Shown in pieces: positions 25,501 to 34,243 of a DNA stretch of 64,000 nucleotides. The translations under genes and the position numbers were made by a program. Location of the stretch: assembly GCA_030601845.1 (NCBI GenBank), contig JAUWAY010000003.1, positions 49,846 through 113,845 on the forward strand, written 5' to 3'. This DNA is from Phycisphaerae bacterium (GTDB taxonomy: Bacteria; Planctomycetota; Phycisphaerae; Sedimentisphaerales; Anaerobacaceae). Each line of letters starts with the position of its first letter. Position 1 is the first letter of the stretch. The notes under the pieces were generated by a model. The model did no database searches. It had not been told where the DNA came from and saw nothing but the letters and a program-made list of their open reading frames with translations.

Positions 25501-26376
25501 ATGATGAGTGAAAAACAAAGCAGAAGGCGGTTTCTACAGGCAGCAAGTATAGGAGCGGGGGCCTGGCTGGCGAAGCCGAGCGGCTGTCCGGGACAAACCC
25601 AGCCGGCCACCGAAAAAAAGCGGGGTCGGCGTAAGCCGGCAGGAGAACGACAGTTTAAACTTGGTCTGGCTTCGTATACAACCAGAAAATTAAGCTTGGA
25701 GGAGACCCTCGCGATAACGCAACGGTTAGGATTAAAGTATATTTGCCTCAAGAGCTTTCATTTACCGCTTGAAAGCACGCCGGCGGAGATAGCAGCGGTG
25801 GCAGCAAAAGTAAAAGAGGCAGGCCTGGAACTCTACGGTGGTGGAGTGATTCGTATGAAAAGTGAAGATGAAGTTAATCGGGCGTTTGAATACGCCAGGG
25901 CTGCGGGGATGGAGGTGATAGTTGGCGTGCCGGAGCCGGAGATGTTAGGGTTGGTGAATGAAAAGGTGCAACAATACGATATTAAGGTGGCCATTCACAA
26001 TCACGGGCCGAGCGATAAACTTTATCCTACGCCGGTTGTCACTTACGAAAAGATAAGAAACCTGGATAGCCGTATTGGTATCTGTCACGATATTGGGCAT
26101 ACGCAGCGGACAGGGATGGACCCGGCGAAAGCTACTGCCAAGTGCGCAGAGAGACTGCTGGATGTGCATATGAAGGATGTTGATGCGGCGAGGGCGGAGG
26201 GGAAGACCGTCGAAATTGGGCGTGGGGTGATTGACATCCCGAAATTTCTGCGAACACTGCTGAATATCAATTATGCCGGCATCGTGGCGTTTGAATACGA
26301 AAAGGACGCTGAAGACCCGCTGGCAGGGCTGGCTGAGTCGGTCGGTTACGTCAGGGGAGTGCTGGCAGTCCTGTAA
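25501..26376 (+). CDS. TAT-exported sugar phosphate isomerase/epimerase-like TIM barrel
   Basis: A 291-residue AP-endonuclease-2-fold protein of the xylose isomerase-like group. It has a twin-arginine signal (SRRRFLQAASIGAGAWLA) and a TIM-barrel body with ELYGGGVIRM, VAIHNHGPSDKLY, GICHDIGHTQRTG and LLDVHMKDVD, the usual metal ligands of this fold (Glu, His, Asp, His). Many planctomycete members are exported and act in sugar breakdown; the substrate is unknown. Its 3' end has a diverged second copy at 29440-29497, beyond a glycosidase gene. Confidence 0.88.
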   Translation: MMSEKQSRRRFLQAASIGAGAWLAKPSGCPGQTQPATEKKRGRRKPAGERQFKLGLASYTTRKLSLEETLAITQRLGLKYICLKSFHLPLESTPAEIAAVAAKVKEAGLELYGGGVIRMKSEDEVNRAFEYARAAGMEVIVGVPEPEMLGLVNEKVQQYDIKVAIHNHGPSDKLYPTPVVTYEKIRNLDSRIGICHDIGHTQRTGMDPAKATAKCAERLLDVHMKDVDAARAEGKTVEIGRGVIDIPKFLRTLLNINYAGIVAFEYEKDAEDPLAGLAESVGYVRGVLAVL

Positions 26377-26520
26377 ATTGATTATTGATGATTGATTATT
26401 GTCATTCTGAGCGCAGCGAAGAATCTCTCATTTTAGACCAATCATAAAAATTATGTGCGCTCGGCAGCAACCTACTATATAACCGCAAGGGCAATTGCCG
26501 CTCCCTTACGGTCGCGGCTC
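26377..26520. repeat. heptad, hairpin and CCCTTACGGTCGCGG repeats
   Basis: After the isomerase stop: TTGATTA/TTGATGA/TTGATTA heptads, then a GTCATTCTGAGCGCAGCGAA element (26401), then GCTCCCTTACGGTCGCGGCT near 26500, a motif I associate with dispersed repeats in other planctomycetes. No gene in this stretch. Confidence 0.6.
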
Positions 26521-26583
26521 TGTTTCGATGAAGCGCATATATTTTTTATGATCCGTATGATTACTGATTTCCCTCGAAAAATC

Positions 26584-26612
26584 TTGATTTTAGCTCTGAT
26601 AAATGATAAAAT
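26584..26612 (+). promoter_or_regulatory. promoter of the glycosidase/LamG/dockerin gene
   Basis: TTGATT, 17 bases, TAAAAT. The surrounding 40 bases closely resemble the promoter at 29634-29662 before the next dockerin gene (both contain CTTGATTTT and GATAAAT at the same positions). The match suggests shared regulation or common origin of the two surface-protein genes. Confidence 0.65.
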
Positions 26613-26714
26613 TACAGTTTGTGAGGATAAAAAGTATTTGGCTCGTTTTTTAGGAGAAGGAAGATACATAAGGGAACAAATTTAAACGTCAGACTGACAA
26701 TATCCGTATTCGCA

Positions 26715-29516
26715 GTGGCAATGGTGTGTGCGCTTGCTGCGGGACAAATCGTCTATGGCAAGGGGTCACCGCTGGTTTCGGTTGATTATACGCCGGCATC
26801 GCTGCGACTGCCCGATTATTTTGTTGAGCATCGCGTTCAGCTTCATACACGTCTGTCGCTGAGACGGTGGGGAAGTGAGCCGGTGTTCACCGAGGCGGAG
26901 GGTTACTTTGCCGAGATGGGTGCGAAGGTCTATACTCGCCACTGCAAGACGGGGGATGAAGGGGCGTGGTGGCCCTCGAGCGTTGGGGTGATTGACCCGC
27001 GGACAAACGGCGAAGACATTGCCCAGCAAATGATTGACCGTGCTCACGCCAACGACCTGCGGATTATCCAGTATCACCGCCATATGGAGGATGAGTATAT
27101 GGCTGCACAGCACCCCAACTGGGTCTGCGTCGACGAAAACGGCACAACTGTGCCGGCCAGCCGCGGCGACTACATGTGCCTGAACTCGCCTTATCTCGAC
27201 TACTTCACTACCCGCATGCTCGAACTGACCGAGCGGGGCGCAGATGGCTTCTATTTCGACTCGAAACACATGCCGCCGGATGGCTGCTGGTGTCAATACT
27301 GCCGTAGCCGCTTCACAAGTGAGACGGGTCTGACGCCGCCTGACAATCATGATTACTCGGACCCGAATTATCTTCGCTATCTGCAGTTCAAGAACGAGAC
27401 GATTGAACGCGGCATCGGACACTATATCGAGGAGGCCCACGCCCGGGTTGCAGGCCTGCCGATGCTCATCAGTGTTACTTACGTCCCCTGGCTTCACAAC
27501 CCGCAGATGCGAAGCCATTTGCCGCGCATAGCGCCCTCGCCGAAGAGCGAATTCGAGATGCCGATTCGCAGGGGCATTAACCGGTTCTTCTGGCAATCAG
27601 GTACCAGTATTCCGGTGCCCGAGTGGGACGTTGAGATGGCTTTTGCCTTTTCGTATCTCCGTGACGCAGCGCAAGGCCGTCCGGGACATCTCTGGGCGAA
27701 CGACACGCGTTCGGTCGAAGAGACGCTGGCGGCTTCTGCTGCGTGTCTTACACACGGTATGATTGCCAATCTTGATATTGGCGAGCCGACGATTCCCAAC
27801 CCGATGTTCACGCCCGCCCTGCAGATGGGCGAGCGTGTCAGCCGGTACCTGGCCCATACTCGTCCGGTGCGCTGGGCGGCAATTCACTTCAGCGAGCGCG
27901 GCCGGGACCTCTATCTTACCGACCAGGAAAATATGTACCGGAAACTGATTGTGCCGTGCTGGCAGAGTTTTCAGGCGTTGAACCGCATCGGCGCACCGAT
28001 TGGCATCGTTACCGATGAACAGATTGCCGAGAACGAGCTCGATGGGTATAAGGTGCTGGTTCTTGCGATGCCGAACGTGCTCACAGCCGAGGAACAGCAA
28101 AATGTCGATGCGTTCAAGGCCAACGGAGGAATCGTAATCGAACTGGCGGAAGATTCCCGCTGGTACACCGAGGGCCAGCAGTCTGCGATACGGGCCGAGT
28201 TTTTAAGTAATGTGCTTACCCAGGCCGGTCAACCGCCGGTTTTAATGAGCGGCGGAACTGACGGTGTCCACGCGGTTGCGGTAAAACATCCGGATGATGC
28301 CAACCGGGTAGTCGTTTGCGTCACGAACGAATTTACCTGGCTGGGAAAAATGCAGAAAAGTCGGCTGGACGGCGACTACGCGACGGAGGGGCCGGGCGTG
28401 CCGCCGGCGCCGGTGACAGATGCGGTTGTTTTCATCAAGGGCCCAGAGCCGGAGTACGTTTTTGATGCGGTCTCGGGAAAAGAACTGACGGCCAGGGTTG
28501 TGGGAGATGGGGTGGAAATAAGTCTGCCTGCGTTTGATTACCTGGCCTGTGTGGTGGTCAATTATAGTAAGTTTGGCATTAAGGAACTGGCAGGGCTTGT
28601 GCTGCACTGGCCTGAGGACAACCTAATCAGAGGTTCGGAAAGGATTGTGGGCTGGTGGAAATTTGATGAGGGCTCCGGCGCTGCTGCGGCTGATTCGAGC
28701 GGCAGAGGCCACAACGGGACGCTCAAAGATATGGATACCGCGAGCTGCTGGGTTAGCGGCACTGACGGCGGCGCGCTGGATTTTGACGGCTCAAGCGAGC
28801 GGATGGAAGTGCCGGATTCTAATAACACGTGTGACTTTGCCTTCGAAGGTGGGGTAACCTGGTCGGCGTGGGTTAAGACCACCACCAGCAGCAAAGACCC
28901 GATTATATCGAAATCACCTGCCGACCTGAGTAATTCTTCGGGCAACAAGCGGTTGTTTATGGACCCAAACGGTCATATAAAACTGCTTGTCAGCGGGACA
29001 AGCGGTGCGGTTGCCTCGGCCGGGACGATAAATGACGGGCAATGGCATCACGTTGCGATGACTGTAGAGTTCGAGACCTCAGACAGTAATGACACTGTAA
29101 AGCTCTACATAGATGCAAATGAAGACGGCGGAAGCGCCAATACCCGGGACATCAACAAGAAGGATGACAGTGACTATATCATAATGGTAGGCAGGATTGA
29201 TGCGGTCATCGACGATGTCCGCATCTACAACTATGTTCTGGATGCGAATGAGATCAGGCGGCTGTATGAGGGGCTTTCACCTGAGGATAAATTGATTTGT
29301 TCTCAGTATCCGGATGAGGATATGAACAGGGATTGTAAGATTGATTTTCACGACTTCGCGGTCTTGGCTAATCACTGGCTTGGAGGCACAACACAACAAT
29401 TTACTCAGGCCGACCGATTTTACTCTCATCGCTTCGTCTCGCTGGCGGACCGGCCGAGTCGGTCGGCTACGTCAGGGGAGTCCTGGCGGCCCTGTAAATC
29501 GATTATCGATTATTGA
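26715..29516 (+). CDS. secreted glycosidase-like / LamG / dockerin protein
   Basis: A 933-residue extracellular protein. Residues about 20-430 form a TIM-barrel of the hypothetical glycosyl-hydrolase/beta-galactosidase-like type (GADGFYFDSKHMPPDGCWC, NLDIGEPTIPNP), followed by a trimerisation-like domain (YKVLVLAMPNVLTAEEQQN). At about 650-850 is a LamG/concanavalin-like domain (GWWKFDEGSGAAAADSSGRG), then a dockerin repeat (DEDMNRDCKIDFHDFAVLAN). The GTG at 26715 is the first standard start but would cut the signal peptide; AGGAGAAGG followed by AUA at 26664 fits better and adds RLTISVFAVAMVCALAAG. The last 40 residues are not dockerin: the frame runs out of phase into the stranded isomerase tail. 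Confidence 0.83.
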   Translation: MAMVCALAAGQIVYGKGSPLVSVDYTPASLRLPDYFVEHRVQLHTRLSLRRWGSEPVFTEAEGYFAEMGAKVYTRHCKTGDEGAWWPSSVGVIDPRTNGEDIAQQMIDRAHANDLRIIQYHRHMEDEYMAAQHPNWVCVDENGTTVPASRGDYMCLNSPYLDYFTTRMLELTERGADGFYFDSKHMPPDGCWCQYCRSRFTSETGLTPPDNHDYSDPNYLRYLQFKNETIERGIGHYIEEAHARVAGLPMLISVTYVPWLHNPQMRSHLPRIAPSPKSEFEMPIRRGINRFFWQSGTSIPVPEWDVEMAFAFSYLRDAAQGRPGHLWANDTRSVEETLAASAACLTHGMIANLDIGEPTIPNPMFTPALQMGERVSRYLAHTRPVRWAAIHFSERGRDLYLTDQENMYRKLIVPCWQSFQALNRIGAPIGIVTDEQIAENELDGYKVLVLAMPNVLTAEEQQNVDAFKANGGIVIELAEDSRWYTEGQQSAIRAEFLSNVLTQAGQPPVLMSGGTDGVHAVAVKHPDDANRVVVCVTNEFTWLGKMQKSRLDGDYATEGPGVPPAPVTDAVVFIKGPEPEYVFDAVSGKELTARVVGDGVEISLPAFDYLACVVVNYSKFGIKELAGLVLHWPEDNLIRGSERIVGWWKFDEGSGAAAADSSGRGHNGTLKDMDTASCWVSGTDGGALDFDGSSERMEVPDSNNTCDFAFEGGVTWSAWVKTTTSSKDPIISKSPADLSNSSGNKRLFMDPNGHIKLLVSGTSGAVASAGTINDGQWHHVAMTVEFETSDSNDTVKLYIDANEDGGSANTRDINKKDDSDYIIMVGRIDAVIDDVRIYNYVLDANEIRRLYEGLSPEDKLICSQYPDEDMNRDCKIDFHDFAVLANHWLGGTTQQFTQADRFYSHRFVSLADRPSRSATSGESWRPCKSIIDY
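29440..29497 (+). pseudogene. stranded 3' end of the isomerase gene
   Basis: In a different frame from the dockerin gene that overlaps it, this encodes GGPAESVGYVRGVLAAL and a stop; the intact isomerase ends AGLAESVGYVRGVLAVL and a stop. The last 48 bases agree at about 41-42 positions. The similarity continues past the stop into TAAATCGATTAT versus TAAATTGATTAT. It marks the right-hand border of the inserted glycosidase/dockerin gene. Confidence 0.85.
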
Positions 29517-29560
29517 ACTTCGAACTTCGATATTCCTTGTTCGGGATTCGATATTCTTCG
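29498..29560. repeat. heptad repeat array
   Basis: CGATTAT, CGATTAT, TGAACTT, CGAACTT, CGATATT, CCTTGTT, CGGGATT, CGATATT. The reverse complement contains AGGAATATCGAA, the same family that forms the first codons of murD (20950-21003). Confidence 0.7.
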
Positions 29561-29633
29561 ACTTTGCGGTTAAAAACAGCCGTTTCTGCAGGAACAAGGC
29601 GGGATTTGATTTCTGACTTCACCGAAAAAAAAC

Positions 29634-29662
29634 TTGATTTTTGTTCCGATAAATAATACAAT
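29634..29662 (+). promoter_or_regulatory. promoter of the second dockerin gene
   Basis: TTGATT, 17 bases, TACAAT; near-identical layout to 26584-26612. The predicted start at about 29669 rules out the earlier in-frame start codons and supports the ATG at 29718. Confidence 0.65.
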
Positions 29663-29717
29663 TATAATGTCTAAAAAGAAAGAAGGCTATTGTGCTCATT
29701 TTTTGAAGGTGGGAAAA

Positions 29718-30653
29718 ATGAAGTGCGCATCGCTGATCATGTTGACATTTCTGGTAACCATAATTTTGCTCTATCCTTCTGCCGCCACGGCTCAAGATTT
29801 TATTATTAAAGATGGGGACATTTACCTTTTTTTTGCAGTATCTGAGTCTGTGTTTGGATTTCCAACGCCCAGAGTCGATATGACCGGTGGCCATGTCGGC
29901 AATGAAGATTTCCCAGGTAGTGGAATGTTTACCTATGACTCGAGCACACTTAATGTTTCAGGAGGGACCATTGATTATCTTCACACATACAACTCAAGCA
30001 CAGTAAATATCTCAGGCGGTCTTGTTAGTCATTATAGTTGCTGGGATACCCAGACCATAAGTAGCCACAACTGCAGTACTATCAACGTCTATGACGGTGC
30101 TTCCTTGCGGGGTGGAAGTTTTCATCATTTTACACTATATGATTCAAGCACTGTTAATGTTTATGGGGGTGATGTGGTTTTGTTTTTGATGCCATATGAC
30201 TCCAGCACTGTCAACATCTATGATGGAAAATGCTCATTTGGAATAATCCATCACGACTATAGTACGACAAATGTTTACGGAGGATACATTGACTTTTATA
30301 CTGATGGTAATGTTCCTGCAACGGCCACAGTGAATATATATGGCTATGGCTTCAACTATAATCCCCAATGGATTAGCAAGCTAACAGGTTTTGGGCCAGA
30401 CGGCACTGCAATTACATATTGGGGTCTTCCAGATCCATCCACTCATCCCAATATAAACTTAATCCCTGACTTTGTATTGGATAGAGGCGTGGATATGGCT
30501 GATTTTGCCGTTTTGGCCTTTGCCTGGCGAAGCCAAAAGGGAGATGTTAATTGGAATCGCTACTGTGACATATCAGACCCAAATGATGATGTTATAGATG
30601 AACGAGACCTCGATATCCTTACCAAATACTGGCTGGCAGGGGTTTCCAATTGA
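29718..30653 (+). CDS. secreted repeat protein with C-terminal dockerin
   Basis: A 311-residue exported protein. A signal peptide (CASLIMLTFLVTIILLYPSA) is followed by short beta-strand repeats of about 20 residues: YDSSTLNVSGG, YNSSTVNISGG, YDSSTVNVYGG, YDSSTVNIYDG, DYSTTNVYGG, which probably build a beta-helix or solenoid. The C-terminus carries a dockerin-like pair (VDMADFAVLAFAWRSQKGDV and ERDLDILTKYWLAG). The ATG at 29718 has AAGGTGG six to seven bases upstream. Likely a surface or cellulosome-like component; its partner is unknown. A strong terminator follows. Confidence 0.8.
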   Translation: MKCASLIMLTFLVTIILLYPSAATAQDFIIKDGDIYLFFAVSESVFGFPTPRVDMTGGHVGNEDFPGSGMFTYDSSTLNVSGGTIDYLHTYNSSTVNISGGLVSHYSCWDTQTISSHNCSTINVYDGASLRGGSFHHFTLYDSSTVNVYGGDVVLFLMPYDSSTVNIYDGKCSFGIIHHDYSTTNVYGGYIDFYTDGNVPATATVNIYGYGFNYNPQWISKLTGFGPDGTAITYWGLPDPSTHPNINLIPDFVLDRGVDMADFAVLAFAWRSQKGDVNWNRYCDISDPNDDVIDERDLDILTKYWLAGVSN

Positions 30654-30677
30654 CTATTGTCTTTAGGTCAGAACAAA

Positions 30678-30704
30678 GATTGCTTCGCTTCGCTCGCAAT
30701 GACG
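30678..30704. repeat. GATTGCTTCGCTTCGCTCGCAATGACG element
   Basis: One copy of the short GATTGC...GCAATGAC repeat, opposite in orientation to the copies at 36913 and 50118. Confidence 0.7.
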
Positions 30705-30742
30705 ACTGGCAGTAAGCACTCTTCAACACCAAGTTTTAAAAG

Positions 30743-30780
30743 CCGACAAGCTGGCAGCTTGCGGATTTTTCTTTTTTTTG
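30743..30780 (+). terminator. rho-independent terminator
   Basis: CCGACAAGCT, a GGC loop, AGCTTGCGG, then ATTTTTC and eight T. A long G+C-containing stem followed by a T run ends the dockerin transcript and isolates it from murC. Confidence 0.85.
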
Positions 30781-30838
30781 GCTGCTTTCTGTGCTAAAAT
30801 CCTTCCATTGGAAGCTCGAACACTCTCAAGGACGATAT

Positions 30839-32311
30839 ATGGCCAAGTCGAATACAGGAACTTATCTGGATAAGATAAAAGCCGCTCACAGGTATGAAGT
30901 GATAGATGCCGACAGCGGACTGAACTTAGCTGGCAAAAAATTCCACTTCATTGGGGCGGGTGGCGTCGGGATGAGCGGGCTGGCGCAGCTTTTGATAAAG
31001 AACTCCGGCGTTGTCACCGGTTCAGACCAGACGGCAAGCAATGTTGTAACCGGGCTCTGCCAGAAAGGAGCCGACATAAAAATTGGTCATAATGCCGAGA
31101 ATCTCAACTCAGATACGGACGCTGTTGTTATCTCGGCAGCGATTAAAGAAGATAATCCGGAATTGAAACTGGCACGCAAAAGGGGATGCAAGACTTACAA
31201 ATACGCCCAGATGTTAGGGATATTGTGCAACCGCTATGAGGGTATTGCCATCAGCGGCACTCACGGCAAGAGCACAACGAGCGGATGGCTTATCTATTTG
31301 CTCAAGCAGGCCGGTCTCAACCCGAACTTTATTATCGGGGCCGACATAACTCAGTTAGGCAGTTCATCCGGTGTCGGAGACAGCAAACATTTTGTGGCAG
31401 AGGCCTGCGAATACGACCGGAGCTTTTTGAACCTGAAGCCCAGAATCGCCGCCATACTAAATATCGAGCAGGACCATCTGGACTACTACAAAAATGAGGA
31501 CGAGATAGTCGAGGCCTTCGGCCAGTTTGCGCTCGGCGTAAAACCGGGCGGGGTGCTGATTGCCAACGGGGAAGATTTAAACGTGGCGAAAGTTATCAGG
31601 CAACGTGGAGCCGATTTGTGGTGTGAGACGTTCGGGTTTGAGAAAAACCGCAATTTTTCGGCACAAAATATTCAGCTAAAGGATGGGTTGTATGGCTTTG
31701 ACATTTATCACAATGGCGAGCTGTTAGGGGCAACGCGAATTTCTCTCCCTGGGAGGCACAACGTCATAAATGCATTGGCGGTTGTCGCGATAGCGGTTAA
31801 TATCGGATTGGACCCTGGCCAAATACTTCAGTTACTGCCTGAGTTTGGCGGTATCGACCGCCGACTAATGCTAAAGGGGCAATTCGCCAAAATCATTGTC
31901 CTTGACGACTACGCCCACCACCCAACGGAAATCAAGGCCTCCCTGCAGGCGATACGACAAAGGTATCAGCCAAGACGGCTCTGGTGCATTTTTCAGCCGC
32001 ATCAATACAGCAGAACAAGATTTTTACTTGATGATTTCGCGGAAAGCTTTAAGCTTGCCGATGTAACCATTGTGCCGGAGATTTATTTCGTCCGGGATTC
32101 GCAGGCCGAGAAAAAAGAGATTAACTCGCAGATACTGGTCGAAGAGATGCGGGCCAACGGGACAGAGGCGGTATTTATCGATGGTTTCGGCCTGATTTGC
32201 AATTACTTAAAGAAAAATGTAACTGCCGGCGATTTGGTAGTTACTATGGGTGCAGGTGATATTTGGAAGGTGGCAGATGAATATATTCAGTGGCTTAGAG
32301 AAAATAGTTGA
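30839..32311 (+). CDS. murC: UDP-N-acetylmuramate--L-alanine ligase
   Basis: Adds L-Ala to UDP-MurNAc, the first amino acid of the peptidoglycan stem. The 490-residue protein has the Rossmann start FHFIGAGGVGMSGLAQLL, the ATP loop AISGTHGKSTTSGWLIYLL (about residue 140), EACEYDRSFLNL, NIEQDHLDYY and DDYAHHPTEIKASLQA, all diagnostic. ATG 30839 has AAGGA seven bases upstream. murB begins within its last 35 bases. It heads the murC-murB-ddl-ftsQ run. Confidence 0.97.
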   Translation: MAKSNTGTYLDKIKAAHRYEVIDADSGLNLAGKKFHFIGAGGVGMSGLAQLLIKNSGVVTGSDQTASNVVTGLCQKGADIKIGHNAENLNSDTDAVVISAAIKEDNPELKLARKRGCKTYKYAQMLGILCNRYEGIAISGTHGKSTTSGWLIYLLKQAGLNPNFIIGADITQLGSSSGVGDSKHFVAEACEYDRSFLNLKPRIAAILNIEQDHLDYYKNEDEIVEAFGQFALGVKPGGVLIANGEDLNVAKVIRQRGADLWCETFGFEKNRNFSAQNIQLKDGLYGFDIYHNGELLGATRISLPGRHNVINALAVVAIAVNIGLDPGQILQLLPEFGGIDRRLMLKGQFAKIIVLDDYAHHPTEIKASLQAIRQRYQPRRLWCIFQPHQYSRTRFLLDDFAESFKLADVTIVPEIYFVRDSQAEKKEINSQILVEEMRANGTEAVFIDGFGLICNYLKKNVTAGDLVVTMGAGDIWKVADEYIQWLRENS

Positions 32312-33158
32312 AACCAATTATTTGTTGGCCAAGCACACCTGGTACGGCCTGGGCGGGCCGGCTGATTACTTTATCAGGCCGAAAACGATTGAGCAACTCG
32401 GGGAAATAGTCCAGTGGTGCAATGAAAACAAAATCCGGATTTACATGATGGGCTTCGGCTCCAATCTGCTCATCAGTGATGATGGCCTGCGGGCGGCAGT
32501 GATAAAGCTTGAGCAAGAGAAGTTTAAACAAACAGAATTTGATGACGAAAAAATAACTGCCTGGGCAGGAGCTGAATTGAACAAGCTGGTTTTAGATTGT
32601 GTGCAAAAAGGACTTTCAGGTATCGAAGCTCTAACAGGCATCCCCGGCTCGGTGGGTGGAGCGGTAAAAATGAATGCAGGCGGCAACTTCGGGGACATCG
32701 GCGCCGCAGTAGAGACCGTCACGCTGATGGATAGCCACGGCAACATCTTTGAAAAGAGCAAGCCGGAACTAATGTTCGACTACCGCAGAACAAACATCAC
32801 CGCAAAATTCATCTTAAACGCTCAGTTGAAACTGAACACCGCCGACCCTGAACAAATTATGCGGACGGTAAAGGAAATCTGGATTCATAAAAAAAATAAT
32901 CAACCGTTGAATACACGAAATTGCGGCTGCATATTCAAAAATCCGAGAGGCGTCTCTGCCGGAGCGATGATCGACAGGGCCGGCCTGAAGGGGCTGCAAA
33001 TCGGCGGGGCAATCGTCAGCGACAAGCATGCAAATTTCATAATCGCAGAAAAGGGGTGTAAAAGCCGAGATGTTATGAGACTGATAGATGCAATAAATCA
33101 GAGAGTTAAAGAAAAGTTCGGCATCGAACTGGAACTTGAAATCGAAATCTGGAAATAG
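32277..33158 (+). CDS. murB: UDP-N-acetylenolpyruvoylglucosamine reductase
   Basis: FAD-dependent reductase giving UDP-MurNAc. The 293 residues contain HTWYGLGGPADYFIRPK, GFGSNLLISDDGLRAAVI, the FAD segment GIEALTGIPGSVGGAVKMNA, FDYRRTNI, and FKNPRGVSAGAMIDRAGLKG, fitting the type II-like MurB that lacks the extra loop. ATG 32277 overlaps the end of murC by 35 bases, with GGAAGG upstream inside murC, so coupled translation is likely. Confidence 0.96.
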   Translation: MNIFSGLEKIVETNYLLAKHTWYGLGGPADYFIRPKTIEQLGEIVQWCNENKIRIYMMGFGSNLLISDDGLRAAVIKLEQEKFKQTEFDDEKITAWAGAELNKLVLDCVQKGLSGIEALTGIPGSVGGAVKMNAGGNFGDIGAAVETVTLMDSHGNIFEKSKPELMFDYRRTNITAKFILNAQLKLNTADPEQIMRTVKEIWIHKKNNQPLNTRNCGCIFKNPRGVSAGAMIDRAGLKGLQIGGAIVSDKHANFIIAEKGCKSRDVMRLIDAINQRVKEKFGIELELEIEIWK

Positions 33159-33162
33159 AGAA

Positions 33163-33243
33163 GTTAGCCACTAAGGCACTAAGGCACGAAGACACCAAGA
33201 AAGAAAAAATATAAAAAGCCAAAACCCTTAGTGTTTTAGTGTC
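33163..33243. repeat. CACTAAGG / ACCAAGACA tandem repeats
   Basis: Between murB and ddl: CCACTAAGGCACTAAGGCAC and on the other side CTTAGTGTTTTAGTGTCTTG, i.e. similar units in opposite orientation facing each other. They run directly into the presumed ddl start. Confidence 0.65.
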
Positions 33244-34209
33244 TTGGTGGCAGAAAATAAATTGAAAATAGAAAATAATAAATTAAAAGTAGCTGTTCTC
33301 GCCGGTGGTATCGGCGAAGAACGCGATATCAGTATCCAAAGCGGCCAATGCGTTGCCCAGGCGTTGAAAGAGGCCGGCCTGAATGTCGTTGCTGCAGATA
33401 TCACACCGGAGAATATGGATATATTGGAAGATAGTAACATCGACGTGTTCTTTATTGCGCTGCACGGCAGATTCGGAGAAGACGGCGAGCTTCAGGAAAT
33501 TCTTGAAAGAAAAGGTTTGGTTTACACGGGCAGCGGGCCCGCAGCAAGCAGGTTGGCTTTTGACAAAATGGCAGGCAAGAAGGCCTTTAGCGAAGCTGGC
33601 ATAACAACACCTGCTGTAATTAAATTCGATCCCAAAGCCGACACCGAAGAACTCAAAAATCAGCTCCAGCAGTTTGCAGACAAATACGTAATAAAACCGC
33701 TAAGGCAGGGAAGCACGATTGGGGTCGCCATTATTGATGAACCGAAGTTGGCGGTAGCGGCTGGCCGGGAGTGTTCAAATGAATTCGGCGATTGTATGAT
33801 TGAAGAATTCATCCTCGGAAGGGAAATAACCGTTGGCATACTGGAAAATCAGGCGTTGCCGATTATCGAGATTAGAAGCAAAACCGGCTTTTACGACTAT
33901 CACGCAAAGTATATCGATAAGCAGACGGAATATCTTTTCGATACGATTGGTGACCCGGAAATGGCAGCAAAAATCCAGGCAGCAGCACTGGGTTGTTTCA
34001 ATACTCTTGGTTGTCGGGGCATTGGGCGAGTTGATTTTATCTTGGGTGACGATGAAAAAACCTATGCTCTGGAGGTTAATACTATCCCGGGCCTCACAGC
34101 TCATTCACTTCTGCCCAAAGCAGCAGCAAAGGCAGGACTTTCAATGAGTGAGCTTTGCCTGAAAATCATTGAGGCAGCATATTCGTCGCTCGTGACTCGT
34201 GACTCGTGA
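33244..34209 (+). CDS. ddl: D-alanine--D-alanine ligase
   Basis: Makes D-Ala-D-Ala for peptidoglycan stems. ATP-grasp protein of about 321 residues: VAVLAGGIGEERDISIQSG at the start, ALHGRFGEDGELQE, VIKPLRQGSTIGVAII, EFILGREITVGIL, and the metal-binding end GRVDFILGDD with LEVNTIPGLTAHSLLPK. The exact start is unclear: only TTG/GTG codons are available and the first bases lie in a repeat. Its C-terminus (SSLVTRDS) is encoded by a TCGTGAC heptad repeat that runs on past the stop. Confidence 0.95.
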   Translation: MVAENKLKIENNKLKVAVLAGGIGEERDISIQSGQCVAQALKEAGLNVVAADITPENMDILEDSNIDVFFIALHGRFGEDGELQEILERKGLVYTGSGPAASRLAFDKMAGKKAFSEAGITTPAVIKFDPKADTEELKNQLQQFADKYVIKPLRQGSTIGVAIIDEPKLAVAAGRECSNEFGDCMIEEFILGREITVGILENQALPIIEIRSKTGFYDYHAKYIDKQTEYLFDTIGDPEMAAKIQAAALGCFNTLGCRGIGRVDFILGDDEKTYALEVNTIPGLTAHSLLPKAAAKAGLSMSELCLKIIEAAYSSLVTRDS

Positions 34210-34243
34210 GCTGTATCTTGTAAATCATAAATCTCAAATCCTT

